Assembly: GCF_013085345.1 (NCBI RefSeq)
Contig: NZ_JABFAJ010000003.1
Span: forward strand, 62,001 to 126,000
Length of the DNA: 64,000 nucleotides
Reading direction: 5' to 3'
Origin: Isoptericola sediminis
GTDB lineage: Bacteria > Actinomycetota > Actinomycetes > Actinomycetales > Cellulomonadaceae
The notes beneath the pieces were generated by a model. It worked only from the letters and a program-made list of their open reading frames with translations, searched no databases and had not been told where the DNA came from. The translations under genes were made by a program, and so were the position numbers. Positions 28,267 to 37,726 of the stretch are shown here, in pieces (the first letter of the stretch is position 1; every line of letters begins with the position of its first letter).

Positions 28267-28419
28267 GGTGCGCCCCCGGGGCGGTCACGTGGTCACTGAG
28301 CCCTGCTGCGACCAGCCAACCCCGCCCGCCGTCGGGACGGTAGGGACCAACGGCCCGACCGCACGGGACTCCTTGCCCCGTCCGGTCGGACCCGCTCGCG
28401 CCGGACGCGCCGCCCGCCG

Positions 28420-29940
28420 TCACACCTGGCCCGGTGGCGGCTCCCGGCGTGCTCCGACCCCCGTCGCACGCAGCAGAGCGGTCCGGCCGAACGACACCGG
28501 CTGGTCGGCGGCCACCTCGACCCGGTGCCCTGCGGAGTCACCCCCGAACGAGAGCCGGACCTCGAGGGTGAAGGGCGTGCCGCACCGGATGATGCGGAGG
28601 GTCAGCTCGTGACCCCCCGTCCAGGCGGCGGCACCGGCGACGGCGACCCGCTCGCCGTGGTCGAGCTCGGCACGGCCGGTGACCCACCGCCCGAGACCGC
28701 ACCGCACCGTGTGCTCGGCGCCGCCCGGCGCGCCGACCCACCGGAACGCCAGGTCACCGTCGACGCGGTCCACCGAGATCGCGTGCCAGGGCAACGGGGT
28801 GTCGGACGGCGCGGCCTCCGCGTCGTCCTCCAGGTCCAGCACGAACCAGCAGCCGCGCACCACGTCCTCGAGGACGCCGTGCTCCCAGCCCGACGGCGTG
28901 ACGACCGCCAGGTCGTCCGGGGCGAACGACGTGGCCTCCGCGGGCTGCGGGCAGCCGAGCTCCGGCACCCGGTCGAAGGCGCGGCCGAGCGTGTCCCAGA
29001 TCGCGTCCAGCTCGGCCGCGGTCTCGGTGGTCCCGCTGGTCAGCACCACCACGGCGTCGTGCTCCGGCCAGACGACGACGAACTGGCCGAAGGCGCCGTC
29101 GGCCCGGTACGCACCGTGCCGGCACCGCCAGAACTGGTAGCCGTAGCCCTGCTCCCAGTCGGGCTTCTCGTCCGGGCCGTTGTCCACCTGCGCGGCGGTC
29201 ATCTCGTCGACCCAGGACGCCGGGACGAGCTGCCGGTCGCCCCAGCGGCCCCGCCGGAGCCAGAGCTGCCCGAGCGCCGCGAGGTCCTCCGTGGTGACGG
29301 CGAGCCCGTACCCGCCGACGTCGATCCCCTGCGGGCTCTGCTCCCAGGTCGCGCCGGCGATGCCCAGCGGCTCGAACAGGCGGGGGGTCAGCCAGTCGAG
29401 CAGCCGCTGCCCGGTGAGCCGGTGCAGGATCGCGGACAGCAGGTACGTGGCCCCCGTGTCGTACACGAACCGGGTCCCCGGCGCGTGGACCATCGGGGAG
29501 GCCAGGATGTCCCGGGCCCAGCCCGACCCGGGTCGGTGCAGGTTCCGCAGGGTGAAGTCCATGCTGTCGGTGCCGTGACCGCTGGTCATGGTCAGCAGGT
29601 CGCGCACGGTCATCGCCGCCAGATGCTCCGGCGGGTGCGCGGGGGCGTCCTCCGGCAGCAGGTCGACCACCCGGTCACCGGTGCCGAGCAGCCCCTCGTG
29701 CACGGCCATCCCGACCGCCGTGGCGGTGACCGACTTGGAGACCGAGAACGTCCGGTGCGGATCGCCCGGGGCGAAGGGATCCCACCACGCCTCGGCGACC
29801 ACGTGACCGTGCCGCAGCACCATCAGGCTGTGGACGTCACGGACCTGGTGGAGAGCCGCGACGAGGCGCCGCAGGGACTCGGGGTCGACCCCCTGGGACA
29901 CGGGGGTCGCGCGGGGCAGGAGGTGGTGCGTCGTCGTCAC
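28420..29940 (-). CDS. Beta-lactamase-related serine hydrolase (class C-like)
   Basis: The 506-residue protein has the SxxK nucleophile motif in RTFSVSKSVTATAVG and the family loop MTSGHGTDSMDF; the Tyr motif is probably FVYDTGATYLL. From about residue 330 it carries an extra beta-rich C-terminal domain. No signal peptide is visible, so it is probably cytosolic and more likely an esterase or peptidase than a resistance enzyme. It stands between the CPBP gene and the Nudix-dnaX unit on the same strand. Confidence 0.83.
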   Translation of the reverse strand: MTTTHHLLPRATPVSQGVDPESLRRLVAALHQVRDVHSLMVLRHGHVVAEAWWDPFAPGDPHRTFSVSKSVTATAVGMAVHEGLLGTGDRVVDLLPEDAPAHPPEHLAAMTVRDLLTMTSGHGTDSMDFTLRNLHRPGSGWARDILASPMVHAPGTRFVYDTGATYLLSAILHRLTGQRLLDWLTPRLFEPLGIAGATWEQSPQGIDVGGYGLAVTTEDLAALGQLWLRRGRWGDRQLVPASWVDEMTAAQVDNGPDEKPDWEQGYGYQFWRCRHGAYRADGAFGQFVVVWPEHDAVVVLTSGTTETAAELDAIWDTLGRAFDRVPELGCPQPAEATSFAPDDLAVVTPSGWEHGVLEDVVRGCWFVLDLEDDAEAAPSDTPLPWHAISVDRVDGDLAFRWVGAPGGAEHTVRCGLGRWVTGRAELDHGERVAVAGAAAWTGGHELTLRIIRCGTPFTLEVRLSFGGDSAGHRVEVAADQPVSFGRTALLRATGVGARREPPPGQV

Positions 29941-29979
29941 GGAACCACTGTGGCAGGTCGAGGCCGAGGCTCCGGCGGG

Positions 29980-30411
29980 CTACCCCGGCGTCGTCCGGGG
30001 CCGCCCGGCGCCGAACCGGGACATCAGCTCCTGCGACAGCGGGGCGACGGGGAACGGGGTGACGGGGTCGTGCGGGTCGACCCAGCGCAGCTCGGCGAGC
30101 TCTGCGAGCGCCCGGGGCTCGAAACCCGTCGGGAGCTCGAGCTCGAAGACGTGCGCGTCGACGACGTGGTCGGGCTCGTTCGCGGCCGTGGCATGGTGCT
30201 GCCCGAGGGCTCGCACGCGCGACGGGTCGGCGTCCAGGCCGATCTCCTCGGCGCACTCGCGCAGGAGCGCGTCGCGCGGGGACTCGCCGGCCTCGATCTT
30301 GCCGCCCACCTGGATGAACGTCCCGGTGCGCTGCTTGCGCACGAGGAGCCACCGGCCGTGGCGGACGATGACGGCCGCCACGATGTGCAGGGTGGTGGCC
30401 GCCGCGGTCAC
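29980..30411 (-). CDS. NUDIX hydrolase coupled to dnaX
   Basis: The 143-residue MutT-like protein has the Nudix box GGKIEAGESPRDALLRECAEEIGL (about residues 37-60) after LLVRKQRTGTFIQV. It probably cleans up or recycles nucleoside diphosphate derivatives. The GTG start overlaps the dnaX stop (GTGA), so it is translated together with the clamp-loader subunit. The pairing of a nucleotide-sanitising enzyme with a polymerase subunit is suggestive but unproven. Confidence 0.87.
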   Translation of the reverse strand: MTAAATTLHIVAAVIVRHGRWLLVRKQRTGTFIQVGGKIEAGESPRDALLRECAEEIGLDADPSRVRALGQHHATAANEPDHVVDAHVFELELPTGFEPRALAELAELRWVDPHDPVTPFPVAPLSQELMSRFGAGRPRTTPG

Positions 30412-32933
30412 GCCTCGTCCGCCGTCTCGTCGATGACCTTGCCGTCCAGCATCTTGACGACGAGCGGCACGCCGACGAGACCGGAGGAAACCAGCTCGGC
30501 ATCCGTGTCGGAGGTGTCGTCCTCGTCCGGCGCCGTGCTCGGCGTCGCCGGGGACCGCTCGGGTGCCGGCGCGGTCGACGCGGCAGCGGAGCGCATCCGG
30601 TGCGGCCACGGGTCCGCCGGCGGCCCGGCCGGTGCCGGCGTCCCGGTGGACGCGGAGGTGTCGCGCGACCACGACACCGTCGGGGCTGCGGCGACGGCCT
30701 CGTCCGGATCCGGCCGGGCCGGCGCACCACCGGACGGCGCGGCCGACGCGGCCGACGCCGCGCTCTGCGACGTCGCGGCGGACGCCCCGGCGAGCCAGGC
30801 GTCGTCCGCGGCCCGGGCGGCGTCCGCCGCCGCGTCGTCGGCGCGGTCGTGCGCGGGTCCGTCGGGGTGCGGCGCGCTGTCGACCGGATCGGCCACCCGT
30901 TCGGCGACGGCGACGCCGGTGCGGCCCGTCGTGGCCGCCGAGACGTGGGACGGGGCCGACGGCGCACCGCCGTCGGCCCCCGGGGCAGCGGCCCCCTCCG
31001 ACACCGGGTCGTCCTGCGGCGGCGGTCCGGGCTCCTCGGTGGCCGATGCACTCGGCGCCGACGCGGGGCCGGGCGCCCCGACGGTGACGTCGATCTGCGC
31101 ACGCAGCCCCAGGGTCTGGTAGACGGCTTCGGCGAACGCCTCCAGGTGCCGCGGCTGGGAGAAGTTCCGGGCCAGTCCCTCGGTCTGGAAGCTGAGCCGG
31201 AGCCGGTCACCCGCCAGCGAGCCGATCTGCGCGTTCTGCTCGACCAGCGCCCGGGTCACCGGGCTGGCGAGGTTGGCGACGATCTCCTCCCACCGGCGCC
31301 GCAGGTCCTCGGCCGTCGTCCCCGTCGGCTCCGCGGACGGTGCCGGTGCGGCGGGCTGTTCCTGCGGGCGGGCGGCGGGCGGTGCGGTGGTCCCGGGCTC
31401 CTCGGTGGCGGAGACCTCGGCGGACGGCTCCGTACCGACCGGCTCGGCCGGTGCCGGCGGCTCGGTCGCCACCGGCTCAGTGGTCTCGCGCGCCTCCGTA
31501 GGCGCTTCGTCGGCCTCGAACGTCTCCTCGACCGACGTTGGTGCGGGAGCCTGAGCAGGCGCCGCCTCCCGCGGCGACGGCTCGGTCGGTTCCGGGGCGG
31601 GCTCGGGGGCGCTGACCTCCGCCACGGTGCGGCGGCTCCGGGCCAGCGCGGCGCGGGCGGCGGCCGCACCGGACAGCCCCGCCGGTGCGGTCGGCTCCTC
31701 CGCCGGCTCGGCCGCCACGGCCGGTGGCGTCGTCGTGCCGGGCGCCGCACCGACCGGTCCGGCGGCCACCGCACCCCGCTCGAGACGGTCCAGACGAGCC
31801 CCGAGCCCCTCCGTACCGTCGTCGGCGCCCGGCAGCAGCAGACGGGCGCACAGCAGCTCGAGGTGCAGCCGAGGCGAGGTCGCCCCGGTCATCTCGGTCA
31901 GGGCGGTGTTGACGAGGTCGGCGGCGCGGGAGAGCTCCGAGAAGCCGAGGTTGGCGGCCTGGTGGCGCATCCGCTCGAGCTGGTCGGCGGGCAGGTCGCG
32001 CAGCACGGCGTCGGCGGCCTCGCCGGAGACCGCGATGACGATGAGGTCCCGCAGGCGTTCGAGGACGTCCTCCACGAAGCGGCGGGGCTCGTGACCGGTG
32101 GCGATGACGTGGTCGATGACGCGGAAGATCGACGCCCCGTCGCGGGCGGCGATGGCGTCGACGACGTCGTCGAGCAGCGTGCCGTGGGTGAACCCGAGCA
32201 GGCTGACCGCGAGGTCGTACTCCACGGTGCCGGACGAGCCGGCGATGAGCTGGTCCAGCACGGAGAGCGTGTCCCGCACCGATCCCCCGCCGGCGCGGGT
32301 GACCAGCGGGACCACACCGGCGCCGAGCTCGATCCCCTCGGCGGCGCAGAGCTGCTCGAGGTAGGGACCGAGCACGTCCGGCGGGACCAGCCGGAACGGG
32401 TAGTGGTGGGTGCGCGAGCGGATCGTGCCGATGACCTTGTCCGGCTCCGTCGTCGCGAAGACGAACTTGATGTGCTCCGGCGGCTCCTCGACGATCTTGA
32501 GCAGCGCGTTGAAGCCGTGCGAGGTCACCATGTGGGCCTCGTCCAGCACGAAGATCTTGTACCGGTCCCGCGCGGGGGCGAAGGTGGCGCGCTCGCGCAG
32601 GTCGCGGGCGTCGTCGACGCCGTTGTGGCTGGCGGCGTCGATCTCGACGACGTCCAGCGAGCCGGGACCGCCACGGGCCAGCTCGACGCACGAGGGGCAC
32701 TCGCCGCACGGGGTGTCCAGCGGCTTCTCGGGGGTGTTGCGGTGGCAGTTGAGCGTCCGCGCGAGGATGCGGGCCGACGTCGTCTTGCCGCAGCCGCGCG
32801 GTCCCGAGAACAGGTAGGCGTGGTTGGCACGACCGGTCCGCAGCGCCTGCCGCAGGGGTGCGGTGACGTGGTCCTGGCCGATGACCTCGGCAAAGGTCTC
32901 GGGCCGGTAGCGGCGGTACAGAGCGGTCGTCAC
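30408..32933 (-). CDS. dnaX: DNA polymerase III gamma/tau subunit
   Basis: The 841-residue clamp-loader ATPase begins ALYRRYRPETFAEVIGQDHV. It has Walker A SGPRGCGKTTSARI, a zinc module with four Cys (from LNCHRN to CGECPSC), DEAH box FVLDEAHM, sensor 1 VFATTEPDKVI and the arginine-finger SRTHHYPF. Domain III runs to about residue 370; the long Pro/Ala/Glu-rich tail is the variable tau region, ending with a short conserved patch (GVPLVVKMLDGKVIDE). The single long frame indicates a full tau product. Confidence 0.96.
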   Translation of the reverse strand: MTTALYRRYRPETFAEVIGQDHVTAPLRQALRTGRANHAYLFSGPRGCGKTTSARILARTLNCHRNTPEKPLDTPCGECPSCVELARGGPGSLDVVEIDAASHNGVDDARDLRERATFAPARDRYKIFVLDEAHMVTSHGFNALLKIVEEPPEHIKFVFATTEPDKVIGTIRSRTHHYPFRLVPPDVLGPYLEQLCAAEGIELGAGVVPLVTRAGGGSVRDTLSVLDQLIAGSSGTVEYDLAVSLLGFTHGTLLDDVVDAIAARDGASIFRVIDHVIATGHEPRRFVEDVLERLRDLIVIAVSGEAADAVLRDLPADQLERMRHQAANLGFSELSRAADLVNTALTEMTGATSPRLHLELLCARLLLPGADDGTEGLGARLDRLERGAVAAGPVGAAPGTTTPPAVAAEPAEEPTAPAGLSGAAAARAALARSRRTVAEVSAPEPAPEPTEPSPREAAPAQAPAPTSVEETFEADEAPTEARETTEPVATEPPAPAEPVGTEPSAEVSATEEPGTTAPPAARPQEQPAAPAPSAEPTGTTAEDLRRRWEEIVANLASPVTRALVEQNAQIGSLAGDRLRLSFQTEGLARNFSQPRHLEAFAEAVYQTLGLRAQIDVTVGAPGPASAPSASATEEPGPPPQDDPVSEGAAAPGADGGAPSAPSHVSAATTGRTGVAVAERVADPVDSAPHPDGPAHDRADDAAADAARAADDAWLAGASAATSQSAASAASAAPSGGAPARPDPDEAVAAAPTVSWSRDTSASTGTPAPAGPPADPWPHRMRSAAASTAPAPERSPATPSTAPDEDDTSDTDAELVSSGLVGVPLVVKMLDGKVIDETADEA

Positions 32934-33021
32934 GCAGCCACTGTAGACGTCGTGGCCGACACGAACATCCCGCCCGGCACCCGTCCGTCCGGCGACGCCC
33001 CGGGGCGCACCTCGACCCGCC

Positions 33022-33671
33022 TCAGCGCCGCAGCGCGCGCCTGGCCAACCCGTTCCCCAGCCACTGCACGAGCTGGACGACGACGATGATGATCACCACG
33101 ACCAGGGCCGTCAGCGCCCAGTCGTACTGCCGGTAGCCGTACACGATGGCGAAGTCGCCCAGCCCGCCCGCGCCCAGGTAGCCGGCGATGGCCGACATGT
33201 CGAGCACCCCGACGAACAGGAACGTGTAGCCGAGGATCAGCGGGGACAGCGCCTCGGGCACGACGACGGTGCGCACGATCCGCAGCGGCGAGGCGCCCAT
33301 GGCCCGGGCCGCCTCGATGACGCCGGGGTCGATCGAGACGAGGTTCTGCTCCACGAGTCGGGCGAACACGAACGACGCCATGACGCACATCGCGAAGGTG
33401 AACGCCCCGGTCCCGATCGTCGTCCCGACCACGGCGCGGGTCACGGGACCGAGCGCCACGAGGAAGATGATGAACGGGATCGGTCGCACGACGTTGACGG
33501 CGACGTTGAGCACCGCGAACACGCCGCGGTGCTCCAGCAGGTTGCCGGGGCGGGTCAGGTACAGCCCCAGGCCGAGCGCCAGGCCGCAGACGCCGCCCAC
33601 GGCCAGGGTGATCAGCACCATGAAGACCGTCTCGCCGAACGCCTGCCCCAGCAGAGGCACGAGGTCGGGGC

Positions 33672-33675
<4 letters not shown>
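33022..33675 (-). CDS. metI: D-methionine ABC transporter permease MetI
   Basis: The 217-residue permease has five or six membrane segments and the EAA loop VIEAARAMGASPLRIVRTVVVPEAL. It begins LLGQAFGETVFMVLITLAVGGVCGLALG. With MetN and MetQ it takes up methionine (and D-methionine or formyl-methionine). Its ATG overlaps the metN stop (ATGA). Confidence 0.93.
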
Positions 33676-34751
<1,076 letters not shown>

Positions 34752-34752
34752 G

Positions 34753-35640
34753 TCAGCGGCCGGCGAGGTCGGTCTCGATGCCGTCGAGGATCGCCTGCAG
34801 GTCCGCCGCGTCGTTGTCCTTGATGACGCCCGTGCCGCCGGAGGCCTCGAGCACGCCGGCCTCGACCTCGGGCGAGTGGTAGATGTCCACGAGCTGCTGC
34901 AGCGTCTCGTCCTCGGCGTCGGCGGAGCGCGCCACCCAGACGTTGATGTACGGCGCGGCCGCGGCGGAGTCCGGGTCGTCGGTGAAGATCGCGTCGTCCT
35001 CGGTCAGACCCGCGTCGCCCACGAAGTCGTTGTTGATGATCGAGGCGTCGACGTCGGCCAGCGCGATCGCGGTCTGCGCGGCGTCGACCGGCGTGACGGT
35101 CACCCGGGACTCCTCCGCGATGACGTCCGCCGGGGTGGAGAACGAGCTCCCGCCGTCGCGCAGGGTGACCAGACCGGCGTCCTGCAGCACGAGCAGCGCC
35201 CGGGCCTGGTTGGTCTCGTCGTTGGGGATGGCGACCTGGCCGCCCGCGGGGATCTCCTCGAGGCTCGCGTGGGCGGTCGAGTACAGACCCAGCGGGTAGA
35301 CGGCGGTGGCCCCGATCGGGGTGAGGTCGTCGCCGCGGGCCGCGTTGTACCCGGCGAGGAACTGCAGGTGCTGGAACTGGTTGAGGTCGAGGTCACCGTC
35401 GGACAGCCCCTGGTTGGGCAGCTGGTAGTCCGAGAAGTTCACGATCTCGACCTCGATCCCCTCGGCGGCGGCCGCCTCGGCGAACGTGTCCCAGTAGTCC
35501 TCGCCGGCCGAGACGACGCCGATGCGGACGGGGTCCTCGGACGTCCCGGCGGAGGTGGCGGCGGCCTCGCCGGAACAGGCGGCCAGCGCCAGGACGGAGG
35601 CGGCAGCGCCGGCGGCGAGCAGGGTGGGGCGCAGGGTCAT
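34753..35640 (-). CDS. metQ: Methionine-binding lipoprotein MetQ (NLPA family)
   Basis: The 295-residue lipoprotein has a signal peptide with lipobox LAAC and the NLPA domain: IGVVSAGEDYWDTF, VEIVNFSDYQLPNQGLSDGDLDLNQFQHLQFL, and IINNDFVGDAGL. It delivers methionine to MetNI. AAGGAC precedes the ATG. A 250-base leader holds a Met/Cys-rich short ORF (35797-35898) and, further up, a palindrome (35955-35979). Confidence 0.94.
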   Translation of the reverse strand: MTLRPTLLAAGAAASVLALAACSGEAAATSAGTSEDPVRIGVVSAGEDYWDTFAEAAAAEGIEVEIVNFSDYQLPNQGLSDGDLDLNQFQHLQFLAGYNAARGDDLTPIGATAVYPLGLYSTAHASLEEIPAGGQVAIPNDETNQARALLVLQDAGLVTLRDGGSSFSTPADVIAEESRVTVTPVDAAQTAIALADVDASIINNDFVGDAGLTEDDAIFTDDPDSAAAAPYINVWVARSADAEDETLQQLVDIYHSPEVEAGVLEASGGTGVIKDNDAADLQAILDGIETDLAGR

Positions 35641-35796
35641 GACAGGGGTCCTTCCGGGCAGGGGCGCACGACGACGAGCCTCGCCGTGGCGCGACGAAGA
35701 GGGGAGAAGCACAGGGAGAGAGCGGCAGGCCGCGGCCATCAGCGCGCGACGGGCCTGGGCGTCGTCAGCGACGGACGACGGCGGGGAGCTGGGCGG

Positions 35797-35898
35797 TCAG
35801 CGACCGCACATTCGCGAGGCCGGCATCGCCGCGGTGCACATCGGGGCGCGCAGGTTGGTCTGCGGGGCCTGGTGTGCGGAGCGAACGATGCGGTGCAT
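35797..35898 (-). CDS. Candidate Met/Cys-rich leader peptide upstream of metQ
   Basis: A 33-codon ORF starts MHRIVRSAHQ and ends APMCTAAMPASRMCGR before TGA. The last 14 residues hold three Met and two Cys, including two Met-Cys pairs, which is rare in this genome. It lies 157 bases before the metQ ATG on the same strand. A hairpin GCGGTC-GCT-GACCGC covers its stop codon. Ribosome stalling here could sense methionine or cysteine. No clear ribosome-binding site or terminator is seen, so this is a hypothesis. Confidence 0.45.
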   Translation of the reverse strand: MHRIVRSAHQAPQTNLRAPMCTAAMPASRMCGR

Positions 35899-35954
35899 AC
35901 GAGGAGCAGACCATCCGCGGCACCGGCGCACCAACTCCGTGGGGGCAAAATCTC

Positions 35955-35979
35955 GCGATACGAATGTCCCGTGTATCGC
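35955..35979. promoter_or_regulatory. Palindrome upstream of metQ
   Basis: GCGATAC-N11-GTATCGC is a perfect 7-bp inverted repeat about 315 bases upstream of metQ and 57 bases upstream of the leader ORF. It could be an operator or a hairpin. The rest of the interval 35641-36049 shows no gene other than the leader ORF. Confidence 0.35.
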
Positions 35980-36049
35980 ATGTCGAGAAGCCGCTGGTCA
36001 GCCCGGGACGTCGCCGTTGACGCCTCGATCGCGCCTCCGGCCGGAGACG

Positions 36050-36146
36050 CAAAGGACCCCTCGCGCACCCGCCAGAGCTCACCTACCCTTGCTGCCTTCC
36101 GGCCCTGGGGGAGTTCAGCGAGATGACGCCGCACGAGGGGTCTGCC
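36050..36146 (-). ncRNA. ffs: Signal recognition particle RNA (4.5S, small type)
   Basis: On the minus strand the hallmark apical loop CCAGGGCCGGAAGGCAGC (Ffh-binding domain with GGAA tetraloop) is followed by AAGGGTAGG, and the ends pair as GACCCCTCG/CGAGGGGTC. This is the small bacterial SRP RNA, which with Ffh targets membrane proteins. Ends are approximate to a few bases. In actinobacteria the gene usually lies just upstream of dnaX; here metQNI intervenes. Confidence 0.92.
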
Positions 36147-36149
36147 CAC

Positions 36150-36180
36150 AGCCTAACCGAGAGTGGGCGCCACCTCGAAA
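36150..36180 (-). promoter_or_regulatory. Promoter of the SRP RNA gene
   Basis: TAGGCT (36155-36150, minus strand) lies six to eight bases before the predicted 5' end; TTTCGA (36180-36175) is a weak -35 with a 19-base spacer. Confidence 0.45.
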
Positions 36181-36290
36181 CCGTCCCGGTCGAGGGTCGC
36201 GCACCTCACACCGGGCCGATTCGGAGACTCGGGCCTCCGTCCGCTATTCTGCTGGGGTTGCCCGGCGCCCTGAGCGTCGGTCATGTCCGA

Positions 36291-36375
36291 GGAGGATTCG
36301 CCTAGCGGCCTATGGCGCACGCTTGGAAAGCGTGTTGGGTTCACGCCCTCGGGGGTTCGAATCCCCCATCCTCCG
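36291..36375 (+). tRNA. tRNA-Ser (anticodon GGA)
   Basis: This is a class II tRNA with a long variable arm. Acceptor arms are GGAGGAT (36291-36297) and ATCCTCC (36368-36374), the anticodon stem is CACGC/GCGTG with loop TTGGAAA, and the T-arm is GGGGG-TTCGAAT-CCCCC. Discriminator G is at 36375. The CCA is not fully encoded (CCG follows). TATTCT at 36245-36250 is a likely -10. Confidence 0.94.
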
Positions 36376-36380
36376 CCGGC

Positions 36381-36416
36381 ACGAAGGGCCCGCACCTCGA
36401 GGTGCGGGCCCTTCGT
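36381..36416 (+). terminator. Terminator after tRNA-Ser
   Basis: A perfect 16-bp stem (36381-36396 with 36401-36416) with a TCGA loop starts five bases after the tRNA. The next 250 bases (36417-36667) show no gene. Confidence 0.85.
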
Positions 36417-36680
36417 CGTTCCCGGGCTCCTGCGGGGGCCGCACGACGCCCGAGCGGGCCCTGCACGTCACGGGTGTCCGTGCCCGACCGGCCGAGCACG
36501 ACACCGCACGAGTCAACGACGAGTCACGGATCGGTGAGGCGAGGGGCACGATCGGCACCTCCCCTTCCCGCTGCCGACGGGCCGGGCCGACGAGATCGTG
36601 GTGCGATCGTGACCTCGAGGTGACGAATCCTGACAAGTCGTCCTCGTCGGGCGTCACCCCCGGGCTCTACGATGACGTCC

Positions 36681-36977
36681 ATGATTTTCAAGGCCGTGGG
36701 CGACGGGCGCCCCTACCCCGACCACGGACGCGAGGGATCCATGGACTGGTCCGACGTCCCCCCGCGTCAGGTGCGTCTCGACGAGCTCGTGACCACCAAG
36801 CGCACGCTGGACCTCGACGCCCTGCTCGCGGAGGACTCGACGTTCTTCGGCGATCTCTTCGCCCACGTCGTCGAGTACCGAGGCGTCCTCTACCTCGAGG
36901 ACGGTCTGCACCGCGCGGTGCGCGCGGCGCTCCAGCAGCGCCCGATCCTGCACGCCCGCGTCCTGACGGTGGGCTGA
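36681..36977 (+). CDS. Conserved actinobacterial protein with ParB-like motif
   Basis: The 98-residue protein begins MIFKAVGDGRPYPDHG and contains VPPRQVRLDELVTTKRTLDLDALLAEDSTFFGDLFAHVVEYRGVLYLEDGLHRAVRAAL. The DGLHRAVRA segment recalls the ParB/sulfiredoxin-like nucleotide-binding loop. Homologues are often automatically labelled VapB-type antitoxin, which the sequence does not support. It is commonly followed by a LytR_C gene, as here. The ATG at 36681 is chosen because TACGAT ends seven bases upstream (leaderless); ATG at 36672 would lie inside that -10. Confidence 0.75.
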   Translation: MIFKAVGDGRPYPDHGREGSMDWSDVPPRQVRLDELVTTKRTLDLDALLAEDSTFFGDLFAHVVEYRGVLYLEDGLHRAVRAALQQRPILHARVLTVG

Positions 36978-37013
36978 CCCGCCGTCGCGAGGAATCTCGG
37001 GTATTTTCTTCGC

Positions 37014-37688
37014 GTGACTTCACCAGCCCAGGACCCGGCCCGCGTCGCTCGACGACGTCGCAAGCACGAGCGCCAGGCTGTGGTCTTCGGGCTCCTGATC
37101 GCCCTCATGGTGATCGTGGGTCTCGGCGCCCTCGCGATCTACACCGAGACCATCGACTCCCCGATCAGCGAGCCGATCGTCACGCCGGAACCCGCCTCGG
37201 CGAGCATCGAGCCCGCCTGCCTGCCCGTCGCGGAGAAGTGGCCGGACGGCACACCGCCGATGAAGTACTCCAAGGTGAAGGTGCGGATCTACAACGCCGC
37301 CGACTACACGTTCAACCTCGCCAGCGCGAACGCCGACGCGCTCACCGAGCGCGGTTTCGACGTCCGCGACACGGGCGACTTCACGTACCAGATCGAGGGC
37401 CCCTCGGAGATCCGCTACGGGATCAAGGGCGTGCGGCAGGCGTACACGCTGGCCGCGCAGTACGAGAACGTCCGCCTCGTCATGGACGACCGCTCCGGAT
37501 CGTTCGTCGACCTGATCGTCGGGCAGGAGTGGCAGGAGCCGCTGCCGGTCGAGGAGGTCCCGCTGGAGACCGGCGAACCCATGACCAACGCGCCGGGGTG
37601 CGTGCCGCCCGAGGACCTCGACCCGGTGGAGCGCGAGTACGGGTACGAGCGGGGTCCGAACGCGGGCGAGAACGCCGACGAGGCCTGA
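37014..37688 (+). CDS. LytR C-terminal (LytR_C) domain membrane protein
   Basis: The 224-residue protein has a basic N-terminus, one transmembrane helix (VVFGLLIALMVIVGLGALAIY, about residues 23-43) and an extracytoplasmic LytR_C domain (VKVRIYNAADYTFNLASANADALTERGFDV...). The family is tied to cell-wall assembly, as the C-terminal partner domain of LytR-CpsA-Psr enzymes. The acidic tail follows. TATTTT ends six bases before the GTG, so it has its own leaderless promoter rather than relying on the upstream gene 36 bases away. Confidence 0.87.
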   Translation: MTSPAQDPARVARRRRKHERQAVVFGLLIALMVIVGLGALAIYTETIDSPISEPIVTPEPASASIEPACLPVAEKWPDGTPPMKYSKVKVRIYNAADYTFNLASANADALTERGFDVRDTGDFTYQIEGPSEIRYGIKGVRQAYTLAAQYENVRLVMDDRSGSFVDLIVGQEWQEPLPVEEVPLETGEPMTNAPGCVPPEDLDPVEREYGYERGPNAGENADEA

Positions 37689-37726
37689 CGAGGTCCGACC
37701 CCGGGGGACGCGGTCCGCAGACCCGA

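Noticed and set aside
35641-36050. SAM riboswitch upstream of metQ
   Set aside because: I looked for the SAM-I, SAM-II and SAM-IV core elements by eye and found none; only the leader ORF and palindrome stand out. A covariance search would settle it.
35739-36149. 136-codon open frame on the minus strand
   Set aside because: It runs through the SRP RNA and the metQ leader. Composition is typical of a chance frame in GC-rich DNA.
36681-36977. VapB-type antitoxin
   Set aside because: No toxin gene is adjacent and the sequence lacks a ribbon-helix-helix or AbrB-like DNA-binding part. A ParB-like motif fits better.
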